From NCBI RefSeq assembly GCF_017948595.1, contig NZ_JAGFBV010000014.1, positions 1 to 64,000 on the forward strand: DNA of 64,000 nucleotides, given 5' to 3'. The DNA comes from Flavobacterium geliluteum (GTDB taxonomy: Bacteria; Bacteroidota; Bacteroidia; Flavobacteriales; Flavobacteriaceae). Made by a program: the position numbers and the translations under genes. Below, piece by piece: positions 1 through 9,182 of this stretch (the stretch's first letter is position 1; the number at the start of each line of letters is the position of its first letter). The notes under the pieces are model-generated. The model saw only the letters and a list, made by a program, of their open reading frames with translations, was not told the DNA's origin and ran no database searches.

Positions 1-37
1 TCTAAAAAGTCTTATGATTACACGTAAAAGATACAAA

Positions 38-73
38 AAAAGGAGCAGAAAACTTTTAGCTTCTACTCCTTTT
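38..73 (-). terminator. Probable terminator of the TonB receptor gene
   Basis: A 13-bp stem (with one mismatch) and a 10-nt loop lie downstream of the minus-strand receptor gene. Read on the minus strand the hairpin is followed by a run of T. The stem has T-rich or A-rich flanks on both sides, so it may act in both directions. Confidence 0.6.
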
Positions 74-254
74 AATTAATAATTATTCTTGAAAAAGAAT
101 TTTGAAAAGACTTTTTCAGTGCCCTCCATTTCCGAACGAGGTTTTTTGAGTAAAGGCTGGTATTCTTTGATTGTAATGCAAATACTTTTGGCATTAAAAA
201 CAAGCAAGAGGCTTTTATTTATTATTATCTTTAGTAAAACAGATAAACGTTTTT

Positions 255-2549
255 TTATAATTTATATTTTAAACTTACCATAAACTGGCGAGGTGCAATT
301 GGGTTAACACTATAATTTTCATGCACGGTATAATTCAATTCATCTGTAATGTTTGATAATTTACATAAAATAGAAATCTTTTTCCATTCGTAACCTACCG
401 AAGCATCCACAGTAGCATAACCTTCTAAAGGGATGTCACGGTCTCTGATCGTGATTGTATAGGTAGCTGGTGTAGTAGCTGGCTTAACAGCCGTCCATAA
501 ATAATCATCGTTCCAGCCACCTGTACGGTCGCCAATATAGTTTCCGATAGCTCCAAAAGTAAGCCCTTTTAATGTACCTGTAGGTAATTTGTAGAAAAAG
601 CTCAAGTTGGCAGTATGTCTAGGAGTTCTGGCCAAAATATCGCCAACAATAAGGCTACCGTTTGTACCAGATGATTTAGAAACTTTGGTTTCGTTAAAAC
701 TATATCCAGCCATGATGTCTAAACCTTCGGTAGGTCTGGCCGTAATGTCTATTTCTAGACCTTTTCCTTTGGTGGCTCCAACTAATTCTTTAAAATTGTT
801 GTTAACATTTTGTGTAACACCATCTGGTAAAAATTGCGCAGTTTGTGCCAGGTTGTTATTCGCTATTTGATAAACGGTAACGTTTGTACTCAAAAGACCT
901 TTCCAGAAATCTTTTTTGATACCCACTTCGTATTGATCAATAATAGATGGATCTAAAGGTTTTGAATCTACTGTTGTACCAGTATTAGGAGTAAAAGAGT
1001 TCGAGTAACTTGCAAAAATCGACAAATCGGTTGTTGGCTGAATTACCAATCCTGCTTTAGGTGAATAGGCTCTGTTTAACATCTTTGCTCCGGTTACAGG
1101 AACTGCATTTTCATAAGCCGTTGTAATGACATTTACATTATTCTTTTTCTCAATTACTTCTTTTGTAGTGGTAGCTTCGCTTTGTTGCCAAGACCAACGT
1201 AATCCTGCCAAAACTTTTACATATTGATTGATCGAAACTAAATCCTGAAAATAAGCTCCAAAACGTTGCGTTTCAGTACTTATTAATTGAGTAGTTCTTG
1301 TTGGATAAGGAATTACAGTACTTTGCGTACTGTAATCGTAAGTATATAAGTTTATAGCGTCATCTTCTGTAGTTTTAAGGTCTCCAGGTGTTGCAGGATC
1401 ATAAAACCCAAAAGTATAATTAGGAGCAATAGAATTTTCGTAGTCAACACCAGTAAAAATTTGGTGTTTAATACTTCCTGTATTAAAAGTTCCCTGCAAG
1501 CTCAATTGATCACCAAATATACGTTCGGCACCATCTGCTTTTGTCAAACCACGTTTCCAGTTTCCATTTGCATCCAAAGTACTAATCTGTGCTGTAGAAG
1601 TCTGAGTTCTGCGGTAGGATTGAAAAGAAGAATTGAAATTTAATTTCCAGTTTTCATTAAAATCATGATTAACCAATACCGAAGCACTAGAAGATTTAGT
1701 ATTTGCCGTTGACCAAAGCGCTCCAAAGAATTGGTTGCGTGGCAAGTCCAAAATAGTTTTACCAATTATTCCGGTACCGAAATCAGGAGTCCAGTCGGCA
1801 CTTAAATAATCTCCTTGTAAGGTAATTTGAGTTTTGTCTGAGACATGAAATAAAAACGAAGGGTTGATATAGATACGCTCATTTTTTACATAATCTCTAA
1901 AGCTTTCAGCATTTTCGTAAGAAGCTGTAAATCGGTATGCAATAACGTTGTTTAAAGGCCCATAAATATCAATTGATGGTTTGTAGAAAGAGTAGCTTCC
2001 CATTTGCATAGACAATTCGCCGCCTTGAGTAAATTTTGGGGTTTTAGTAACCAAGTTTAAGATGCCTCCTGGGGCAACGTTTCCATACAATAAAGCAGAG
2101 CCTCCTTTTAAGAATTCTACTTTTTCTAAAGAAGAAACTTCTGGAATAGAACCTGCATTATAACGAAAGCCGTTTTTAAACATATTATTAGCCGACATGT
2201 CATATCCTCTTGAAAAGAAAGATTCTTGTGCGCCACCGCGAGCAGAACCCACATAAACACCGTTGGCATTTTTGATTACTTCACTCAAACGAATCGCTTG
2301 TTGCTGCTCGATCACCTCGTTATTAATGACCTGAACACTTTGAGGTAAATCCATTACTTTTATGCCTGAACGAGCCACCGAAATTGGTTTTTTAGACTTG
2401 TTTGCGGTTACCGTAACTTCGTTAAGGACTTCTCCTTTTTTATTTTTTACCGTATCATTTATAGCTTCACTTGTATCGTTGCTAGAAAAATCTTGACTAT
2501 AGGCGCTGAAGGTAAAAAGCATTATTCCTAAGAGTAAAATATGTTTCAT
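255..2549 (-). CDS. TonB-dependent siderophore-type outer membrane receptor
   Basis: Outer membrane receptor that would import a ferric siderophore or similar ligand using TonB/ExbBD energy. Residues 1-18 are a signal peptide ending FSAYS-Q. Residues about 45-170 form the plug, with LNEVTVTA at its start, FFSRGYD and the PGGILNLVTK motif typical of siderophore receptors (FhuE/FpvA type). The remainder is a barrel rich in aromatic-ended strands, finishing FMVSLKYKL. It lacks the N-terminal carboxypeptidase-regulatory-like domain of SusC-type receptors, which argues against a glycan transporter. 764 residues is normal for the family. A DUF4198 protein gene lies upstream on the same strand, separated by a terminator, so the two are not obviously one operon. 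The ligand cannot be told from sequence. Confidence 0.93.
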   Translation of the reverse strand: MKHILLLGIMLFTFSAYSQDFSSNDTSEAINDTVKNKKGEVLNEVTVTANKSKKPISVARSGIKVMDLPQSVQVINNEVIEQQQAIRLSEVIKNANGVYVGSARGGAQESFFSRGYDMSANNMFKNGFRYNAGSIPEVSSLEKVEFLKGGSALLYGNVAPGGILNLVTKTPKFTQGGELSMQMGSYSFYKPSIDIYGPLNNVIAYRFTASYENAESFRDYVKNERIYINPSFLFHVSDKTQITLQGDYLSADWTPDFGTGIIGKTILDLPRNQFFGALWSTANTKSSSASVLVNHDFNENWKLNFNSSFQSYRRTQTSTAQISTLDANGNWKRGLTKADGAERIFGDQLSLQGTFNTGSIKHQIFTGVDYENSIAPNYTFGFYDPATPGDLKTTEDDAINLYTYDYSTQSTVIPYPTRTTQLISTETQRFGAYFQDLVSINQYVKVLAGLRWSWQQSEATTTKEVIEKKNNVNVITTAYENAVPVTGAKMLNRAYSPKAGLVIQPTTDLSIFASYSNSFTPNTGTTVDSKPLDPSIIDQYEVGIKKDFWKGLLSTNVTVYQIANNNLAQTAQFLPDGVTQNVNNNFKELVGATKGKGLEIDITARPTEGLDIMAGYSFNETKVSKSSGTNGSLIVGDILARTPRHTANLSFFYKLPTGTLKGLTFGAIGNYIGDRTGGWNDDYLWTAVKPATTPATYTITIRDRDIPLEGYATVDASVGYEWKKISILCKLSNITDELNYTVHENYSVNPIAPRQFMVSLKYKL

Positions 2550-2583
2550 GACTTTTATTTAGAATAGTTAAATATAATTGGCG

Positions 2584-2616
2584 CAAATATAATTACCAAT
2601 TTTTGGTTACACAAAG
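2584..2616 (-). promoter_or_regulatory. Bacteroidota-type promoter of the TonB receptor
   Basis: On the minus strand, TATATTTG (2584-2591) matches the TAnnTTTG -7 element, and a TTTG (2612-2615) lies about 20 bases upstream as the -33 element. The start codon is 35 bases downstream. No clear Fur-box palindrome was seen by eye. Confidence 0.6.
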
Positions 2617-2787
2617 TTTATTTAGATTAATTATTAATAATTACGTAATTAATTGTTTGTTAGTTTTTTGAAAGTTAACTTATCAAGCAAAAAAGGGTTT
2701 ATTTGTTGTTTTTTGACTCTTTTACGCTGATTTATTTCTGTAATTAAGGTGCTAAAGACGGTTATTTAGCATCTGGATCTGGATTGA

Positions 2788-2819
2788 ACAAAAAAAAACC
2801 TTGCTTTTGGAGCAAGGTT
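2788..2819 (-). terminator. Rho-independent terminator of the DUF4198 gene
   Basis: A perfect 9-bp stem (AACCTTGCT / AGCAAGGTT) with a 5-nt loop is followed on the minus strand by nine T. It ends the transcript of the DUF4198 gene and insulates it from the receptor gene. Confidence 0.8.
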
Positions 2820-2868
2820 GTATCAAAAATGAATTTCTTTCTAAGTTAAGATAAAAAATAGTTTCTTT

Positions 2869-3594
2869 TTATTTAACGGTAATCATATAGGTAGCCATTT
2901 TCCAGATTTCATCGTATTTTTTGCCGTTATGTTCTCCCGAAGTTTTCTCTGTATAAGCAAATTCTACCATGTAATTTCCAGACCAAATTGGTGTAAAACT
3001 AATTTCACCCTTATCATTGCTCCATAATTCTTTTTCCCAACCGTTTGGGGCAATTACTTTCATCTTTTGTTCTTTTGCGATTTTGCCTTCATACAAAGCA
3101 CTTACGTTTATTTTGGTGTCTTTTTTTGCTGTAGTGACATCTTTAGCAAACAAACTAATGATGTTGGTATTTGCGTTGGCTTCATTTCCTTTTACAGCGT
3201 TTCCAACCGTAACAGTAGCGCTCGAGTTGTAATCTAATACCATCGTTCCGTAAACGTCTTTTACTTTATGATGCATCGCAATTGTGTAAACTCCATCCTC
3301 GTCAGGAGTAAAAAACGCCTGATATTTATTTTCTAAAGCAGTTGCTGTAAGTTTGGTTTCTTTTTTTGAAGGTGAAATTACCACTAATGAAAAATCTTTT
3401 AAGTCCGAGAACCATTTCGCGGAAGCGGTAATATCATTTTCTGAAAATTCACCAAAATAAACTGAAATTTCCTGTGCTTTTCCTTTTGTTCCCACAGCTT
3501 TTGTCTCAATCCAGAGTGCGTGAGCAAATAGTTGAGGCGCTGTTACGAGCATTAAAAATAAAAAGCTGATGTTTTTAAAGTGAATTGATTTCAT
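2869..3594 (-). CDS. DUF4198-type periplasmic protein
   Basis: 241 residues with a signal peptide (residues 1-25, ending LFAHA). HALWIETK right after the cleavage site and the two beta-rich halves (about 26-130 and 135-241) are typical of DUF4198 proteins, periplasmic proteins often encoded next to TonB-dependent metal or siderophore receptors. The C-terminal half (DTKINVSALYEGK, then WSGNYMVEFAY) resembles an immunoglobulin-like carboxypeptidase-regulatory fold. Its upstream position relative to a TonB receptor suggests a shared metal-uptake role, which is inference. It has its own terminator and a likely TAAATTTG -7 element at 3634-3641. Confidence 0.8.
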   Translation of the reverse strand: MKSIHFKNISFLFLMLVTAPQLFAHALWIETKAVGTKGKAQEISVYFGEFSENDITASAKWFSDLKDFSLVVISPSKKETKLTATALENKYQAFFTPDEDGVYTIAMHHKVKDVYGTMVLDYNSSATVTVGNAVKGNEANANTNIISLFAKDVTTAKKDTKINVSALYEGKIAKEQKMKVIAPNGWEKELWSNDKGEISFTPIWSGNYMVEFAYTEKTSGEHNGKKYDEIWKMATYMITVK

Positions 3595-3633
3595 AAGATC
3601 AAGATTTAATAGTGTTACACAAAATATTTTTCA

Positions 3634-3641
3634 CAAATTTA
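3634..3641 (-). promoter_or_regulatory. -7 element for the DUF4198 gene
   Basis: TAAATTTG on the minus strand, 40 bases before the start codon, matches the Bacteroidota TAnnTTTG consensus. The -33 element is not clear. Confidence 0.45.
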
Positions 3642-3727
3642 TATTTTATTTAGAATAATTAAAAATAAAACTCTAAGATTAACTTTTTAAATACATAAAA
3701 TATAAGAGAGATGCTCTGCAAAAGCCT

Positions 3728-3735
3728 TAAATTTG
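3728..3735 (+). promoter_or_regulatory. -7 element for the MFS transporter
   Basis: TAAATTTG on the plus strand lies 20 bases before the ATG at 3756 and matches TAnnTTTG. It is divergent from the DUF4198 promoter in the same 160-bp gap. Confidence 0.5.
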
Positions 3736-3755
3736 CGGTCTGAAAAAGCGACTTC

Positions 3756-4916
3756 ATGATTTTACCCTTCTTAAAAAAAATGCAGGATTCACCGAGAGGA
3801 TATAGAATCGCTAATACCGTTTTTTTTTTCGTTTCCGGATTTGGATATTCTTCTTGGGCGTCACGAATTCCGGATATTAAGGCACAATTACATTTAAGTG
3901 AAGCTCAATTTGGAGCCGTTTTATTTGCCTTTCCGATAGGTTTAATGTTTACGATGCCTTTTACAGGAAAATTATTAAACAAGTACAGCAGTCGTTATTG
4001 CATGCTTTTGGGAGCCGTTTTGTTTAATATTGTTTTATCAATGCCTGGTTTTACTGCGTTTGTTTGGCAATTGATTATCATATTGTTGCTATTTGGAGCA
4101 TCACGAAATATTTTTAATTTATCGATAAATGCACAAGCTCTTGAAGTGCAGAAATTGTATCCAAAATCGATCATGACCCGTTTTCATGCGGTTTGGAGTC
4201 TGGCAGGATTTGCCGGAGCAGGTTTAGGATATGTAATGGTAACACAAAATATTGCCCCATCTTATCATTTACTTGGTATAAGTGTTGCCATGTTAGCGGT
4301 TACGGCATTTTTTTATCCAATGAGCATTCATACCGAGCCTGTACCAGTAAAAAAGAAATTCTTTTCTGTACCGGATAAAAATCTAATTAAGTTTGCCTTA
4401 ATCTGTTTTGTTTCGATGGCTTGTGAGAATACTATGTACGACTGGAGCGGTATTTATTTTCAAAATATTTTGCATGCTTCGCCAAAATTAAGCACGGCAG
4501 CTTTTGTTTTTTTTATGACTGCAGTTACCTTAGGACGCTTTTTAGGGGACTATGGAGTAATGAAATTTGGCATCAAGCAAATTTTATTCTACAGCGGAAT
4601 TTTAATTACATTAGGATTTTTGGTTTGTTTTCTTTTGCCCTTTGTTTACCCAACAATATTTGGCTATGTGCTAATAGGAGTGGGGGTTTCCTGTGTTGTT
4701 CCTTTGGTTTTTAGTATCGCAGGAAAATCCAAAAGTCTGAGTAGCGGCAGTGCGCTAACTTCTATTTCTACAATTGGGTATCTTGGATTTTTAGTGGTGC
4801 CGCCAATGGTGGGCTTTATATCTGAATTTCTAAGTATGAAATGGGCGTTTCTGGTAATGGCTGTTTTGGGTGGAATTATGATTTTGATGGTTAATAAAAT
4901 AGGAGAAGAAGAGTAA
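3756..4916 (+). CDS. MFS transporter, YbjJ-like
   Basis: 386-residue inner-membrane protein with about 12 hydrophobic segments. The start is followed by a family-typical stretch (FFVSGFGYSSWASRIPDIK, about residues 26-44), then the loop 2-3 region (FTGKLLNKYSSRYC). Overall it resembles the YbjJ/FucP-like branch of the major facilitator superfamily. The substrate is unknown; sugars or small metabolites are plausible from the family. An alternative ATG lies 24 bases downstream (3780). The upstream one fits the promoter, but neither has a clear ribosome site, as is common in Bacteroidota. It stands alone, with a minus-strand gene starting 8 bases after its stop. Confidence 0.88.
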   Translation: MILPFLKKMQDSPRGYRIANTVFFFVSGFGYSSWASRIPDIKAQLHLSEAQFGAVLFAFPIGLMFTMPFTGKLLNKYSSRYCMLLGAVLFNIVLSMPGFTAFVWQLIIILLLFGASRNIFNLSINAQALEVQKLYPKSIMTRFHAVWSLAGFAGAGLGYVMVTQNIAPSYHLLGISVAMLAVTAFFYPMSIHTEPVPVKKKFFSVPDKNLIKFALICFVSMACENTMYDWSGIYFQNILHASPKLSTAAFVFFMTAVTLGRFLGDYGVMKFGIKQILFYSGILITLGFLVCFLLPFVYPTIFGYVLIGVGVSCVVPLVFSIAGKSKSLSSGSALTSISTIGYLGFLVVPPMVGFISEFLSMKWAFLVMAVLGGIMILMVNKIGEEE

Positions 4917-4923
4917 AAAACAC

Positions 4924-5445
4924 TTATTTGTATTGTTCTTTTTCAAGTATTTTCATTCTAAGTCTATAATTGTGTACTCTGTGATGTATTTTATTGTGCA
5001 ATATCCAACAAATTGTAATTCCAAAAAGAAGCGAAAGTACGATTGAAACCAAGTGTATTTCCAAGACAATATAAATCACAATTAGTATTATTATCAAAAG
5101 TATTTCGATAAAGTATTTGTCTTTTTCTTCGTTGCGTTCTTTCAGGACAAGAAGGTTTCCGAGCTTTTTCTCTATCCTTTCCTGAATCTTTTTTGTCATA
5201 CTGTTCACACTGTAATATTTATCTAAATCGTACGGCGTAAAACAAATGGCAAATTCGAGTTCAAGTTTGCCCATAAAGCGGTAGTATTTTCGAACTCCCA
5301 GAAATGAATTTTTAATGGTATCTCTTGAATGCGCGGGATAGGTAAGGAAATCTAAAAAGTGAGATTCATCAAATTCAGAATCGGGTTTGCTTCTTTCTTT
5401 TTTAAATAGCTCTAAAACTTTGTCTCTTATCGCTGCGTCGGTCAT
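4924..5445 (-). CDS. Hypothetical protein with a C-terminal membrane anchor
   Basis: 173 residues, no recognised family. The first 110 residues are soluble and charged, ending in a helical, probably coiled segment (KKIQERIEKKLGNLLVLKERNEEK). Two hydrophobic helices follow at about 112-131 and 133-150, then a basic tail. The topology suggests an inner-membrane protein with a cytoplasmic N-terminal domain. It converges on the MFS gene (7-base gap) with no terminator between. No function can be assigned. Confidence 0.7.
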   Translation of the reverse strand: MTDAAIRDKVLELFKKERSKPDSEFDESHFLDFLTYPAHSRDTIKNSFLGVRKYYRFMGKLELEFAICFTPYDLDKYYSVNSMTKKIQERIEKKLGNLLVLKERNEEKDKYFIEILLIIILIVIYIVLEIHLVSIVLSLLFGITICWILHNKIHHRVHNYRLRMKILEKEQYK

Positions 5446-5688
5446 TTTAGTTATTTTATTTTAAATAAAAACAGGTATCAAACCTTTTATTCCTGAAATT
5501 ATCGATGATCTTCAACCGTTTGTTTGTTCTATATACTGAAAAAAGTGTTTTATTTATTTGTAAATGGATTTCAGTTGGCGCAAAAAAAATCTAAGCTGCG
5601 CTGGTTCTATTAAAAAAGAAACAACATAATGATTTTGCTGTTATCATTTTTATGAAATGTATTCAGTTAGGTTTTGATAAATAGAAAT

Positions 5689-6171
5689 TTACTTTTTTAC
5701 CATAATAAATCTCTCGGTAGTCATTTTACCTTCTAACTTTCCAGAAATTTCTGCGGTCAAAGTATTATTTGCGCCTTTGGTATACATAATTTTCTGAGGA
5801 TAATCGTGTTTTATATTTTCAAAAACCAATTGTTTTTCAGTTTCAAGTACAGATGGAAAAGCGACTGGTTTATCATTATTTTGACCTTTCACAGTAGCAA
5901 AATAGGTTAGTGTTTCGCCTTTTTGTACCAAACTTATGTTCTCAAAATGTACAGTATCTTTTCCTTTTATAAAGTATGAAACCGCGTTAAAAGTACTGTC
6001 ATTTATTTTTTCCCAGTTTTCGGTCAGTACACCGTCAGGATTTTTATTTTCCCAGTTTCCAATGAGCCAATCTGCAGCTTTGATTTTGCCTTTTTCTGCA
6101 GTTTCTGTTTTTTTACAAGAGAAAATAGCCAGTAAAAGCAGTAAAAGAGTTATTTTTTGAAATATTTTCAT
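5689..6171 (-). CDS. DUF6265-like lipoprotein
   Basis: 160 residues. The N-terminus is a lipoprotein signal ending FSC19KK. The mature part begins ADWLIGNWEN and contains LTENWEKINDSTFNAVSYF and later VFENIKHDYPQ, a pattern I associate with the DUF6265 family of small lipocalin-like beta proteins in Bacteroidota. Biochemical function is unknown for the family. It is monocistronic, with 240-bp gaps on both sides. Confidence 0.7.
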   Translation of the reverse strand: MKIFQKITLLLLLLAIFSCKKTETAEKGKIKAADWLIGNWENKNPDGVLTENWEKINDSTFNAVSYFIKGKDTVHFENISLVQKGETLTYFATVKGQNNDKPVAFPSVLETEKQLVFENIKHDYPQKIMYTKGANNTLTAEISGKLEGKMTTERFIMVKK

Positions 6172-6245
6172 AACGATTTGGTTTTTAATAGAATTGCTAA
6201 AGTATAAAAAAATAACATAGAGAGAATGTGTAGCGGCAAAAATGT

Positions 6246-6336
6246 TAAAATTTGAGAGGCGAAATGTTAAAATGTTAAATGTTAAATGTAAAAAGTGAAA
6301 AGTGAAAAGTGAAAAGTGTAAAAAGTAAAAAGTAAA
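6246..6336. repeat. Tandem low-complexity repeat
   Basis: Reiterated 7- to 9-base units related to AATGTTAAA, then GTGAAAA (at least four GTGAAAA copies in a row) and GTAAAAA. It lies between the DUF6265 lipoprotein and topB. A partially complementary TTTCACTTTT tract follows at about 6390-6405, so the two may fold together. Confidence 0.75.
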
Positions 6337-6423
6337 ATTATTTGATACTACGAAGAAGTTTGATGATCAACGCTTTGAATTTTACCTCTCACATTTCACT
6401 TTTCCTATCTCGTATTCTCATAT

Positions 6424-8721
6424 TTAGCCACAAAGAATGGCGTATACCAGTTCTTTGGTAGGTTTCTGATCTTTTAGTTCGGCTCTTACCACATCAAAAG
6501 TTACTTTAAAATCACAGCCCGATTTATAATCGCTGCAACCATAAGCCGTTTTTCCTTTCAAAATAGAACCTTTTTTACATTTCGGACACATTAATACATC
6601 TGATGTTGTTACTGGTTTTATTTTCGAAATTGTTTTTTTAGTTTCTAATTTGAGTTTAAAATTTTCCTCAAACCGAATTAAACCTTCTACCGAGCCAGCA
6701 TCAGTTTTAAAGTCTTTCAAATTTACGGTTGAGCCTTTTTGAAGCAATCGTAAATACTGGTTCTCTGATATTTTTTTTTCTGCAAAAATATATGGCAAAA
6801 TAAAATCACAGCCTGCTTTGTAATTGCCACAGCCATAAGCAGATTTTCCTTTTATTAACGTTGCTTTTTGGCATTTCGGACACATTTTGGCCAAGATTCC
6901 GGCAGCTTTCTTTTGCTCGGTTTTTACTACTTCTTTCTGAATACTTTGTGCGTGTGAAATATTGGCGTGTCTGGTTTCACTTCGTACTTCGGTGACCAGA
7001 GACGCAACCATTTGCTTCATGTTTTTAATAAAAGAGGCGGCGGTAAAAGTGCCTTTTTCAATATCCTTCAACTGCTTTTCCCAAGATCCAGTGAGTTCTG
7101 CCGATTTTATCAATTCGTTCTGGATGGTGTCAATCAATTGGATGCCGGTAGGGGTTGGCAGTACCTGCTTTTTATTTCGAACAATATACTGACGCTTAAA
7201 AAGTGTTTCGATAATATTCGCCCTTGTGGACGGGCGGCCAATTCCATTTTCTTTCATCAACTCGCGTAAATCTTCATCATCGACTTGTTTACCCGCAGTT
7301 TCCATTGCACGCAATAAAGTAGCCTCTGTAAACTGATTGGGTGGTTTGGTTTCTTTTTCTAAAAAAGATGGCTCATGCGGGCCTTTTTCTCCTACAACAA
7401 AACGGGGTAAAATATCAGCTTCTTTTTCTTTAGTATTCGGATCTTCAAAAACAACACGGAATCCTTTTTTTAAGATTTCCTTTCCAGTTGTCTTAAAGGT
7501 AACATCAGCTGCTTTTCCAATCACGGTGGTGTTGGCGACCAGACAATCGTCATAAAATACGGCAATAAAACGTTTGGTAATAATGTCATACACCTGCTGC
7601 TGATTGTGTTGCAAATTACTTTCTATTCCAGTCGGAATAATGGCGTGGTGATCGGTTACTTTTTTATCGTTAAAAACTTTAGGAGACTTTTTAATCTTTT
7701 TCCCTAAAAGAGGCTGTGTTAATTCGGCATACTTCGTTAGTTTTTGCAGAATCCCGGGCACTTTCGGGTAAATATCATTGGGTAAAAAAGTAGTATCAAC
7801 TCTAGGATAGGTCACTACTTTTTGCTCGTAGAGCGTTTGTACAATTTTAAGCGTTTCATCTGCCGAAAATCCAAATTTGGTATTGCAATACACCTGTAAA
7901 CCAGTCAAATCAAACAGTTTTGGAGCATATTCATTTCCATTCTTTTTTTCAACAGAAACAATTTCAAAGTCACTTTCTTTGACTTTATTTGCCAAAAGTT
8001 CGCCGTCTTCTTTTTTCAAAAAGCGGCCGTCTTCATAGCTAAAAAGCGTTTCTCTGTATAATGTCTGCAACTCCCAGTAGGGTTGAGGTTTAAAATTTTC
8101 GATTTCTTTAAAACGATCTACAACCATTGCCAATGTTGGGGTTTGCACTCGCCCAATAGACAAAACCTGCTTGTAACCGCCATGTTTTACGGTGTACAAA
8201 CGTGTGGCATTCATCCCCAATAACCAGTCGCCAATCGCTCTCGAAAATCCTGCGTAGAACAAATTGTCGTAATTGGCAGAGGGTTTTAAGTTTTCAAAAC
8301 CTTCTTTGATAGCTTCAGTGGTTAAGGACGAAATCCACAATCGTTGTACTTCGCCTTTATAATGTGCCTCATTCATCACCCAACGCTGAATAAGTTCTCC
8401 TTCTTGACCAGCATCCCCACAGTTGATGACCACTTCGGCTTTGTCAAAAAGACTTTTTACGATTTTAAATTGCTTCTGAATACCTGAATTCGCTACAACT
8501 TTGGTTTCAAATTTTTCAGGAAGCATCGGCAAGTTGTTCAAGTCCCAACTTTTCCAGTGCGGTTTGTAATCATTAGGTTCTTTTAAGGTACATAAATGTC
8601 CAAAAGTATAGGTTACGGCATAACCGTTGCCTTCGTAATATCCGTCATGTTTGGTATTGGCTCCCAAAACGGATGCGATTTCGCGTGCTACACTTGGTTT
8701 CTCGGCAATACAGACCTTCAT
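6424..8721 (-). CDS. topB: DNA topoisomerase III (type IA)
   Basis: Relaxes or decatenates DNA by transient single-strand cleavage. The 765-residue protein starts with the Toprim fold (EKPSVAREIA at 7-16, acidic motif GDAGQEGEL at 102-110). The body carries SIGRVQTPTLAMVVDR (188-203), and the catalytic tyrosine is Tyr305 in VTYPRVDTTF. GRPSTRANIIETLFKR follows. The C-terminus has two zinc-ribbon-like repeats (CPKCQKATLIKGKSAYGCG and CPKCKKGSILKGKTAYGCS), each with four Cys. Length and domain order are normal for Bacteroidota TopB. It is not next to conjugation genes, so it is probably a chromosomal copy rather than one from an integrative element. Confidence 0.95.
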   Translation of the reverse strand: MKVCIAEKPSVAREIASVLGANTKHDGYYEGNGYAVTYTFGHLCTLKEPNDYKPHWKSWDLNNLPMLPEKFETKVVANSGIQKQFKIVKSLFDKAEVVINCGDAGQEGELIQRWVMNEAHYKGEVQRLWISSLTTEAIKEGFENLKPSANYDNLFYAGFSRAIGDWLLGMNATRLYTVKHGGYKQVLSIGRVQTPTLAMVVDRFKEIENFKPQPYWELQTLYRETLFSYEDGRFLKKEDGELLANKVKESDFEIVSVEKKNGNEYAPKLFDLTGLQVYCNTKFGFSADETLKIVQTLYEQKVVTYPRVDTTFLPNDIYPKVPGILQKLTKYAELTQPLLGKKIKKSPKVFNDKKVTDHHAIIPTGIESNLQHNQQQVYDIITKRFIAVFYDDCLVANTTVIGKAADVTFKTTGKEILKKGFRVVFEDPNTKEKEADILPRFVVGEKGPHEPSFLEKETKPPNQFTEATLLRAMETAGKQVDDEDLRELMKENGIGRPSTRANIIETLFKRQYIVRNKKQVLPTPTGIQLIDTIQNELIKSAELTGSWEKQLKDIEKGTFTAASFIKNMKQMVASLVTEVRSETRHANISHAQSIQKEVVKTEQKKAAGILAKMCPKCQKATLIKGKSAYGCGNYKAGCDFILPYIFAEKKISENQYLRLLQKGSTVNLKDFKTDAGSVEGLIRFEENFKLKLETKKTISKIKPVTTSDVLMCPKCKKGSILKGKTAYGCSDYKSGCDFKVTFDVVRAELKDQKPTKELVYAILCG

Positions 8722-9182
8722 TTTCTCTTTCTAATTTGAAAGCGAAATTAGGAATTTAGAATTTGGTATCGAAATTAGAAAGGCACAAAGATGGAAAGAT
8801 GCAGAGTCGCAAAGTTTTTTTTATTAAATTTTGAAATTTATTTTTTAATCCTATAAAACCTTTTCATTGACTTCATCTGATCTACCTAGTTGTCAAGCAA
8901 TGTTTTTTATAATTTTAGCCTTATTTTATTCCGATGTAGCAATTTACTCCTCTTTACTAACAATCTCCTGAAAAAAAAGTATCAATTTTTTCTTACTTCG
9001 TGTTTCTGTAAAATATTTCTACCGATCGTCAATCTTTTAGAATCCCTTATAAAATTATCGTTAACAAATTTTTAAAAAAAGTTAGGGCATAAAAACGTCA
9101 AATATTAGCTGATTTTTATAGATTTGTAAAATCTATATAGTACCAAAAGTTACTTGGGAAACAATTATAAAATCTAAAGACA
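8722..9182. other. 461-bp intergenic region
   Basis: Between divergent topB and the secreted-protein gene. It holds a short low-complexity tract related to AAAGGCACAAAGATG (8785-8815), similar to the tracts beside prfA. A TAGATTTG -7 element at 9119-9126 probably drives the gene at 9183. The only open frame (8890-9075) needs a TTG start and has biased composition, so I do not call it a gene. Confidence 0.6.

Noticed and set aside
89-283. 64-codon open frame on the plus strand
   Set aside because: It lies in the AT-rich tail downstream of the receptor gene and overlaps that gene's end on the other strand; no signal of coding bias or family.
8890-9075. 61-codon open frame upstream of the secreted-protein gene
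   Set aside because: It needs a TTG start, is rich in Phe/Leu/Ser as random AT-rich DNA gives, and has no recognisable motif.
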